NCBI RefSeq assembly: GCF_003231275.1
Contig: NZ_QKVL01000009.1
Span: 1 to 64,000, forward strand
Direction: 5' to 3'
From: Pseudomonas huaxiensis
GTDB taxonomy: Bacteria; Pseudomonadota; Gammaproteobacteria; Pseudomonadales; Pseudomonadaceae
DNA length: 64,000 bases
The translations under genes were made by a program, and so were the position numbers. The stretch's first letter is position 1. Each line of letters begins with the position of its first letter. Positions 16,978-24,600 of the stretch are shown piece after piece. The notes below the pieces were generated by a model, which made no database searches, had not been told where the DNA came from, and was given only the letters and a program-made list of their open reading frames with translations.

Positions 16978-17532
16978 ATGAAAGACAACAACGAACAGGC
17001 GGAGCAGGGGCAATTTGGCGCGGCGGTGCGCCAGCGGCGGCTGCAGTTGGGCGTCACCCTGGATCAGTTGGCGCAGAGCAGTGGCGTATCGGCGGCGGCG
17101 CTGTCGCGGGTGGAGCGAGGGATGCTGAGCCCGAGCCTGCGCAACGCGCTGGCGATTGCGCGGGGGTTGGGTTGCGATCTGTCTGAATTGATCGAGCAGG
17201 ACTATGCCGAAGTCACCCGGGCGGGCGAGAACCTGCGCTTTGTCGACGAGGCGACGGGGATTGTCAGGCTGGCGCTGGCGCGGCCGAGTGCGGACCTGGA
17301 GTTGTTGTCGTACACCGTGCCGCCGGGGGCGTCATCGGCGCGCTTTGCGCCGCACAGGAGCGGCGGGCGGGAGATCTTCCACATCCTCTCGGGGACGCTG
17401 GAAGTGAACGCCGGGGATCAGGTGATCGAGTTGCGGGCGGGGGATACCGCGACGGTGCGGGTGGATTGCGAGCACTGGTTCCGCAATATCGGCGATGAGG
17501 ATGTGCGGATTGTTTTGACCATCATGAAGTAG
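16978..17532 (+). CDS. XRE-family transcriptional regulator with cupin domain
   Basis: 184 residues. A lambda-repressor-type helix-turn-helix lies at about residues 13-68 (LGVTLDQLAQSSGVSAAALSR). A C-terminal cupin_2 domain follows at about residues 105-184 (GREIFHILSGTLEVNAGDQ). This architecture belongs to the PuuR/SutR-like regulators, where the cupin senses a small ligand. It is divergent from the LctP-type permease, so it is the likely local regulator. The ATG at 16978 follows a CTCAGG site. Confidence 0.88.
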   Translation: MKDNNEQAEQGQFGAAVRQRRLQLGVTLDQLAQSSGVSAAALSRVERGMLSPSLRNALAIARGLGCDLSELIEQDYAEVTRAGENLRFVDEATGIVRLALARPSADLELLSYTVPPGASSARFAPHRSGGREIFHILSGTLEVNAGDQVIELRAGDTATVRVDCEHWFRNIGDEDVRIVLTIMK

Positions 17533-17540
17533 CGGACAGT

Positions 17541-17566
17541 GCAGGAGCCGTCTGGCCGGCTCCTGC
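17541..17566. terminator. Hairpin between convergent regulator and lpxO
   Basis: Perfect 10-base arms (GCAGGAGCCG and complement) around a TCTGGC loop, nine bases after the regulator stop and 10 bases before the lpxO stop. It probably serves both genes. Confidence 0.6.
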
Positions 17567-17575
17567 CGTGGCAGA

Positions 17576-18475
17576 TCAGATATAGATAAACACCAACGCA
17601 ATCGCCGCCACCACCGCCCATTTCTCCGCGTAATACCGTGCGCGGTTGCGTTTTTTCAGGGCTTTGCCGCGTTCGCGGATTTTGTAGATGCGGGTGAACA
17701 GGCGGTTGATGCCGCCCGTCTTGTCGCCGGCATCGTTCGGTGCGGCAGCGGCGGCCATGACATTGGTGCTGAACCAGCGGTTGAACGCGGTAGCCCAGCG
17801 GTATTTCAGCGGCCGCTCGACGTCGCAGAACAGGATCACCCGGTTGTGCTCGGTCTGGTTGGCGGCGTAGTGGATGTAGGTTTCGTCGAACACCACCGCC
17901 TCGCCATCGCGCCAATGGTAGTTCTCGCCATCGACGCAGATGTAGCAGGCCTCGTCGTTCGGCGTGTCCAGCCCGAGGTGGTAGCGGTAGGACCCGGCAT
18001 ACGGGTCGCGGTGGCGCACCAGTTTCGAACCTGGCGGCAAGGTGGCGAACATGGCGGCCTTGACCGTGCCGATGCTCTGCAGCAATTCGGTGGTGCGCGG
18101 GCAGAGCTTCATCGCCGAGGGGTGACTCTCGCCGTACCACTTCAGGTAAAAGCGCTTCCAGCCGCTCTTGAAGAATGAGTTGAAGCCGACGTCGTCGTAG
18201 TTCTTCGAACTCTTGATCTCGCCACCGTGCAACAGTTGCAGCGCTTCTTCGCGGATCGCCTGCCAGTTGTCCTGCAGCGGTTTGAGCTCCGGAAAGGACT
18301 CGGTCGGCAGGTAGGGTTTGGCCGGCAGCTTCGAGAACAGGTAAAGGAAAGCGTTGACCGGCGCCAGGAAGCTGGAGTGGTCACCCAACTGGCGGCTGAT
18401 CTTGTGCCGTACGCGACCGCGGAAGTGGACGTAGGCAATGGAGAGGACAAACAGCAGGACGATAACTACTTTCAT
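17576..18475 (-). CDS. lpxO: LpxO-like aspartyl/asparaginyl beta-hydroxylase (lipid A 2-hydroxylase)
   Basis: 299 residues, the usual LpxO length. An N-terminal membrane helix (VVIVLLFVLSIAYVHF) and a hydrophobic C-terminus flank a Fe(II)/2-oxoglutarate dioxygenase domain. The metal ligands H155 and D157 (VRHRDPYAG) and H202 (DETYIHYAANQTEHNR) are visible, with the oxoglutarate-binding arginine in HNRVILF. LpxO hydroxylates a secondary acyl chain of lipid A at the cytoplasmic face of the inner membrane. The YVHFRGRVRHK start is characteristic of pseudomonad LpxO. Confidence 0.88.
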   Translation of the reverse strand: MKVVIVLLFVLSIAYVHFRGRVRHKISRQLGDHSSFLAPVNAFLYLFSKLPAKPYLPTESFPELKPLQDNWQAIREEALQLLHGGEIKSSKNYDDVGFNSFFKSGWKRFYLKWYGESHPSAMKLCPRTTELLQSIGTVKAAMFATLPPGSKLVRHRDPYAGSYRYHLGLDTPNDEACYICVDGENYHWRDGEAVVFDETYIHYAANQTEHNRVILFCDVERPLKYRWATAFNRWFSTNVMAAAAAPNDAGDKTGGINRLFTRIYKIRERGKALKKRNRARYYAEKWAVVAAIALVFIYI

Positions 18476-18588
18476 GGGCGTTTACTTGTCGATGTGGCGA
18501 TGCGCCATGGCATGAGCCCGCCAGCATAAACAATCGGCCCTGGGGTTTGTACAAAATGTTGCGCAGGGTAGGGGAGACATTGGTATCA

Positions 18589-18620
18589 GGCTCACCCTGG
18601 CGTATGCCGTGGGGTGAGCC
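18589..18620 (-). terminator. Hairpin after the AidA-like gene
   Basis: GGCTCACCC (18589-18597) pairs with GGGTGAGCC (18612-18620) around a 14-base loop, about 15 bases beyond the stop of the AidA-like gene. No U tract follows, so the call is moderate. Confidence 0.45.
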
Positions 18621-18634
18621 GTTTCAGCAGGCGA

Positions 18635-19150
18635 TCAGTCGGTGATGGTGATGTACGGGTCCCAGGTGTGGGTGCCGCCGATTTGTTGCAGTTCCTGGTT
18701 CAACAGCACGAATTCGATCGTGTACCAGATTTTGCCCGGCTTCTCCGCGGTTGCTTGCCACTCGGTGTAGGTCACCTTGTTGCCAGCGATCTTGATCGGG
18801 TTGTTGCTGACCAGGTAAGCCACCGGTGCGTCATACACGGTGATGAAGCTGGGAGCCGAAATGGCCCCGTCATAGCCCGGTTGAGAGCGGCCCTGAGTGA
18901 CCTTGGTGATCAATGCGGTGGTGTCGAAGTTGCGCGACAGGGTAGTCGCGCGCCAGCGGATGTTGTCATTGCGCTTGACGTCGAACCACAACTCGTTGCC
19001 GCCATCGAGTTCATTGCCGGTTGCTGCCTTGTCGACCAGATCGTCGCTCACTACCAGCGAAACCGCGCCGGCGACGTCGCCGGGATTGGCAATGAGGTGA
19101 TCGGCGTTGACCAGCAGCAGTACGTCGACGGTTTGTGTCGTTCCAGACAT
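18635..19150 (-). CDS. AidA/PixA-family inclusion body protein
   Basis: 171 residues from the ATG at 19150, with a clear AAGGAG site; the longer frame to 19267 is not needed. The start TQTVDVLLLVNADHLIANPG, the central NIRWRATTLS and the end WDPYITITD match the AidA (quorum-regulated, Ralstonia/Burkholderia) and PixA (Xenorhabdus inclusion body) family. There is no signal peptide. Family members are abundant cytoplasmic proteins of uncertain function, sometimes linked to host interaction. Confidence 0.8.
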   Translation of the reverse strand: MSGTTQTVDVLLLVNADHLIANPGDVAGAVSLVVSDDLVDKAATGNELDGGNELWFDVKRNDNIRWRATTLSRNFDTTALITKVTQGRSQPGYDGAISAPSFITVYDAPVAYLVSNNPIKIAGNKVTYTEWQATAEKPGKIWYTIEFVLLNQELQQIGGTHTWDPYITITD

Positions 19151-19513
19151 GGTGTTGCTCCTTGAGGTGTGATGGGCAGTGTGCGACCGCGCCCTTGGCC
19201 GGCTGCCAGGGGTGTCCGTTACCCCGACCTTGGGTGCGGTAGCGGATTCAAGCGTGGATGATGGCACTTCAATGTCAATTTTCCGGTTTTTGGCGCACCC
19301 CGCACGACCTATAGCGAAGGCGCATCCATCTCCTTGAATCCGTTCACTTGTCGATAATGTCGCGCGTGGATCCGGGCGATTCTCCTGTGCTGCCTATGGG
19401 AAATGGCTCACGCCCGCTGTCAGCAACTCCTGGCTGTTTCCGTTGTCGGCCCACCGCCCGCGACCCTTCATCGCGGCTTGTGATCTATCGTTCTGAGGAT
19501 TTACCGGACACGG
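19151..19513. other. Intergenic region, no gene seen
   Basis: About 360 bases between the divergent AidA-like and diguanylate cyclase genes. No supported coding region, REP element or clear hairpin was seen. It should carry both promoters. Confidence 0.4.
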
Positions 19514-21079
19514 ATGAGGCCAATGACCTTCAAGCACATCGACCTGCGCACGCTCATCCTGCTGTTCGCCCTGGTGACCGCCGGGGTGACCCTGGCCAAC
19601 AGTTTCTACGCGGCCCGGCAGGTACAGCATCAGGTGCTGGTGGAGAACGCGCTGGAGGCCAACCGCGCCTATGCCGCCAAGGTGGCGTCGAGCATCGAGG
19701 CCTTTCTGCTGTCGGCGCAGCAGCAACTGGCCTACAGCGTCGGCCGGATGAACGTGAACTTCGACGACCCGGACCTGCTGCGCGTCGAAGCCCGGCGTAT
19801 CCAGGAGCAGGACCAGGGCTTCAATGCCATCACCATCGTCGATGCCGAGGGTCATGTGCTGGCCGCGTGGCCGCCGTCGCTGTTGCGCGATGGCCAGGCA
19901 CTGACCTCCAGCGGCGCCGAGCACGCGCTCAACAGCCGCGTGCCGCTGATCAGCGACGCTTACACCTCCAGCGCCGGCAACCTGGTGGTGTTCATTTCCC
20001 ACCCGGTATTCGACGCGCAAAAGCGCTACCTGGGTTTTGTCGGCGGCGCCGTGTACCTGCGCGAGAAGGGCATCCTGCACACTCTGATCAGTAACCATTT
20101 CTACCGCGACGGCACCCTCAGCTATGTGGTCGACAACAACCGCCGCTTGCTTTATCACCCGCAGTTCGACCGGGTGGGCAGCGTGGTCGGGGCCAACCCG
20201 GCGGTGGACGCGTTGCTGGCCGGCGACAGCGGCGCGATGCAACTGATCAATTCGCAAGGGGTGGAGATGCTCGCCGGCTTCGCCAGTATCCCGCTGACCG
20301 GCTGGGGCGTGGTGTCGCAGAAACCCTACCGCGACACCGTGGCACCGCTCGACAGCCTGATGTGGCAGATGCTCTACCGCACAGCGCCCGTGGGGCTGCT
20401 GATTCTGCTGGGTATCTGGTGGATGACGCGGCTGATCACCCGGCCGCTGCGCCAACTGGCGGACAGCGCCAATGCCATGGAAGCCACCAGTTCGCCGGAG
20501 CGCATCGACAAGGTGCGCGCCTGGTATTTCGAGGCGGACCACATCAAGCGGGCCTTGCTGCGCGGCATCGGCTTGATGCAGGAACGCATGGGTCGGCTCA
20601 ACCTGCAGGCGCAAACCGATCCGCTCACCGGGCTGTTCAATCGCCGCGCTCTGGGCGAGGTGACTGCCGTGATGACCGAGCGGCAGCAACCGCTTGCCCT
20701 GGTGACGCTGGATGCTGATCACTTCAAGTCGATCAACGACACCTACGGCCACGACGTCGGTGATGAGGTGCTGGCGCGTCTGGCCGGGTTGCTGCGCCAG
20801 TGCTCGCGGGATGGCGACCTGGCGTTTCGTCTGGGCGGAGAGGAGTTTTTGCTGCTGCTACCGGACACCTCGGTGGCCGATGCCAGCGAGGTCGCCGAGC
20901 GCTTGCGTCGGCTGGTGGAACTGACCCGGATCGAGCCGGTGGGTCACGTCACCGTCTCGCTCGGCGTGGCCCGCTGCGCCGTCGGCGGGGATTTCGCCGA
21001 GGCGCTGAAGCGGGCCGATGAGTTGATGTACCAAGCCAAGCAGGCCGGGCGTAACCGGGTGCTCAGCGAGCCGCTGTGA
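19514..21079 (+). CDS. Membrane diguanylate cyclase with dCache-type sensor
   Basis: A 521-residue inner-membrane enzyme making cyclic di-GMP from two GTP. A membrane helix (about residues 11-30) precedes a periplasmic double-Cache-like region (about 40-285, including AITIVDAEGHVLAAWP and the repeat-like YVVDNNRRLLYHP). A second helix (about 292-312) and a HAMP-like linker (ITRPLRQLADSANAM) follow. The GGDEF domain has its catalytic signature as GGEEF, starting at about residue 441. The inhibitory RxxD site (RDGD) lies five residues before it, so product inhibition is expected. No EAL domain. It stands alone, upstream of the Tc locus. Confidence 0.92.
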   Translation: MRPMTFKHIDLRTLILLFALVTAGVTLANSFYAARQVQHQVLVENALEANRAYAAKVASSIEAFLLSAQQQLAYSVGRMNVNFDDPDLLRVEARRIQEQDQGFNAITIVDAEGHVLAAWPPSLLRDGQALTSSGAEHALNSRVPLISDAYTSSAGNLVVFISHPVFDAQKRYLGFVGGAVYLREKGILHTLISNHFYRDGTLSYVVDNNRRLLYHPQFDRVGSVVGANPAVDALLAGDSGAMQLINSQGVEMLAGFASIPLTGWGVVSQKPYRDTVAPLDSLMWQMLYRTAPVGLLILLGIWWMTRLITRPLRQLADSANAMEATSSPERIDKVRAWYFEADHIKRALLRGIGLMQERMGRLNLQAQTDPLTGLFNRRALGEVTAVMTERQQPLALVTLDADHFKSINDTYGHDVGDEVLARLAGLLRQCSRDGDLAFRLGGEEFLLLLPDTSVADASEVAERLRRLVELTRIEPVGHVTVSLGVARCAVGGDFAEALKRADELMYQAKQAGRNRVLSEPL

Positions 21080-21115
21080 AGCTGGTCATGTTGGCGAAGA
21101 GTGCCAGTCAGGAGA

Positions 21116-21448
21116 CCGGGTAATGGCGGCCAGGCGCTAGCCGAAAGGTTTTCAGCGTTCTTGAGATCGAGCGCCGTCCGCGCGGCGCATCGCCGGCAAG
21201 CTGGCTCCCACAGTGGTTGCAACGTACCTATGCCTGTCAGGCCATGGTTGGCCACCTTGGTGGTTCGCCTCGATTTCGAGGCTGACGCCTCAGCCGCCCC
21301 ACACTTTCCAGCCATGCGCCAAGGCTGACAACGTAAATCCCACAGGCCGTGGGAGCCGGCTTGCCGGCGATGCGCCGCGCGGGCGGCGCTCGATCTTGAG
21401 AGCGCTAGAAAATTCCCGGCATGCGCTTGGTGGCCATTAGCCGGTTTT
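21116..21448. repeat. Extended REP palindrome (about 100-base inverted arms)
   Basis: Two imperfect inverted arms of about 100 bases (roughly 21116-21212 and 21348-21448) enclose about 135 bases. Each contains a GTGGGAGCC-GCTTGCCGGCGATGC REP word and then a GCGCCGCGCG-CGGCGCTCGATCT extension. A shorter copy of that extension lies at 51691-51720. The 554-base gap between the cyclase and the first toxin gene contains this element and no supported gene. The toxin promoter probably lies after 21450. Confidence 0.8.
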
Positions 21449-21633
21449 TTGACAGACACCTTCCAGCCATCACATGACCAAAAGATGTGTCGATACCCAT
21501 GCTCTCGGCCCTGTGCCAGAGCCTTCCGGGCCGCCACCTGTTATTTCTGTCAGTAGTCGGAAAAGCAAACTCTGGTTAGTTTCGGCGGAGGGCGGCCAGT
21601 TGGCGCCGTTGCTCTACCGAAGGAGAACACCTC

Positions 21634-24600
21634 ATGCCCCGGCGCTCCCGTGTTTCCGCACCTGCTTCCCAGCCCCGCGACCTGTTACAGGCGGGGCTCG
21701 ATTCAGCCTTCAGCATCGCTCGCGGTTCTTTGGAACACCTCATGGCACAGCGACCGGACCTGGCCGATGACGAGGCGCGCACGCTGCACCAGCGCGCGAG
21801 CACGCTGGCGGTGCTGGCAGCGCGGCACTACCGCGAGCAGCGGCTGACCGGCACCGCCACCGCCAGTGCACCCTGGCGTACCGGTCTGCGTGCGCTGGTG
21901 GACGGGCCGACCTTCGAGGGTCAATTCCAGCCCAGTTGGGGAGACAACTGCGTGCCCGGTGCCATCGAGGCGACGACCTCGCCCGTGGCCTACCTCGTGG
22001 CGCTGTACCAGTGGGTGACCACGGTCATCGAGCCGATGGCCAATGACCAGGCCATCACTCTGGCGCAGCGTCGCCCGGACCTCGCTGCGTTGATGCTGGA
22101 CAACCAGGCGTTCGAGCGGGTCGAACCGACCATTGGTATCGTCAACGGCATCCTCGAGCGCGCGGTACGCAAACACCTGGACGACCACAATCAGAAAGAC
22201 CGCACGGTGGACGATGCTCTGGCTGAAACGCGCTATCCGTTCGCGCTGCCATTCGAGCGTTACCTGTCGCAGATTCGCGCGGTCCTGCAGCGGGAGGACT
22301 ATGGCCTGGGTGACCTCATTCGCCAGTTGGACCCGGATTTTCCATACTTCTGTCAGGGCGGGCTGCATTCGCCGCGTTCCGACGACGCCCTGCAAATGGA
22401 CATGGCCGTGGGGCCGGAGCAGCGTGCGCTGTTGCTGGAGAGCCCTTACTTCCCGCGTGGCGCAAGGCGTGCGAGCACGCGCTCGATCCAGACCCGCACC
22501 AACCCGCGCACGCTGTTGCGCGAATCGGTGCACGCCGCCCAGAACGGCTTTTTCATGCGTCATTACGGCGTGGGTGCGCTCAAGGACCTGCTGGACCTGA
22601 GCGCGTTCAGCCTGCGCACCTCCCTCGACCAGGACTCTGTGGCGTCTCTGTTGTCGATCGAGCACCACGCGCCGACAGCCTCGCCAAACGTTCCGGGGTT
22701 GGCGCCGGCGAGTCCGGCGCGCTTTGGCTCGACCTACATCAACGCCGGTCTGGAGCCGGTGATTTCCTTGTCCAGCAAGGAGGGTACGCACACGTTTACC
22801 AACGGGACCGAGGACCATTTCGACCGCATTCAGCGGATCGTTCGCCTGTCCCGCTGGCTGGACCTGTCGCTGGGTGAAACCGACTGTCTGCTCGATGCTG
22901 CGTTGCTGGCCGAGCATGGCGAGTCCGGACGTGGCGCGGGCATTAGCGAGAACACCTTGCGCGCGTTGGGCCTGTTCTGTCGGCTGCGCCGTGATTTCAA
23001 GGTCAGTGCCGAGGACTTCGCGGCGCTGTTGAGTGGCCTGGCGCTGTACGCGCAGGGGAGCGAGTTGGCGCAGTTCGACCGGGTATTCAACGACCCGACC
23101 CTGTTCAGTGACCCGCTGGTGCTGGATAACAGTGTCTTCGACATAGCGCCGTCCACCGACGCGGAGTACCGCAAAGTCCATCACCTGTGCAGCGCCCTGG
23201 GGATGAGCTTCGAAACCTACCTGTACGTGGCACGCTACATTGCCCAGACGTTTGGCGAGCAACAGATGCTGGATGGCGGTGTGCACCAGCAACTGCACTG
23301 GTCGCATGCGGTGGTGTCGGCCTTCTACCGCCTGACCCGTTTGTCGGCCCTGCTCGGATTGAGCAGCATCGAGGCGATCGCACTGCTGCAACTGATCGGT
23401 CAACGCGGTCATCAGTACGTGTCGCGTCTGGTCCGGCCCGCGCTCGCGGTCCATCAGTACACGCACTTGAGCGATACCCTCAGCGTGGTCCAGTCGCTGA
23501 CCGACACGGTGCAGTGGTGTCGCGACAACGACCTGACCGTCGCGTGGCTTTATCAGCACTTGATGCCGCTGGCGCCGGTCGCGGCCGCCAGCGACCGTGA
23601 ACTCGACCTGCTCAAGCAGATCAACGGGCGCATGCTGCCGGCGATTCTCAGTGAGACGACGTTCATCGATGCCGGCGTGCCCATGGAGGCCGGGGTCGAT
23701 CATCCGGTGCCCATCGACTGGTTGCAGCAGCTCGATCATTTCGTCTCGGCGCAAGGCCTGATTCGCGAGTTGCCCGACTACCCGACCACCGATGCTTATG
23801 AAGCGGCGCTCAAGGCGCAGTTGGAACACATCATCGACAACCTGGAGCTGTCGTCGGGTCCGGACCTGCTGGTACGGCTCTTTCAGTTGGTGATGGAGGC
23901 CCGCGCTGCGCAGCAGAGTCTGGTCTGGGAATCACTGGCCAATACGCTGGGCGGCAGCGCCGAGCTGAGCCGTGAGTTATTGATCTGGACCGGTGGCAAC
24001 AGTTATCAGTTGCTCCAGGAGGTGTTGCGCCTGTTCGAGGGCTCTGACCCGACGCCTTTGCCGGTGCCGGTGGGTGATGAGATCCTGACGCTGCTGGCAC
24101 GCCTTACCCACCGCATGGGCATTGTCGAGCAGTTGTCGCTGAGCCCGCTGGCCTTGCGCAGTTACGTCGCGTATCCGGAGTGGTTCGATGCGCCGCGCGA
24201 CACCGGGCCCGACGCTGTCGATATCACCTTTTCCCGGCTGCATGTGTTGGTGCAGTACCGCTGGCTGCTGGAGCAGACCCGCCAGGGCGAGCAGGCGATT
24301 CTCGATTACCTGAGGCTGGTCAACAGCCTGCCACCGGACTTGACCGAGCAGGACCTGCTGATGATTCGTGAAGATGCGGCCGGCAAGATCGCGCTGTTCA
24401 CCGGATTCGGCATTCGTGATGTGCTGGAGACGATGGCGGAAATCACCGCGACCGGCTTTGTCACCACGGTGCGTCAACTGGATCACCTGGTCCGCGTGCG
24501 CCAGGCCTGCCAGGCCTTGCAACTGGGCAGCAGTGCGGCGATCGAATTGAGCCGGTTGCGCAGCAACAGCTCGCGTGAGCAATACCGCAATGCCGCCGAG

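Noticed and set aside
21213..21347. Possible tRNA or structured RNA in the centre of the extended REP palindrome
   Set aside because: A few short dyads are present (GCCTCGATTTCGAGGC) but no cloverleaf or CCA end could be built.
21703..23829. 708-codon minus-strand frame under the first TcA gene
   Set aside because: Arginine- and glutamine-rich antisense frame with no motif; the plus-strand frame carries the VRP1 signature.
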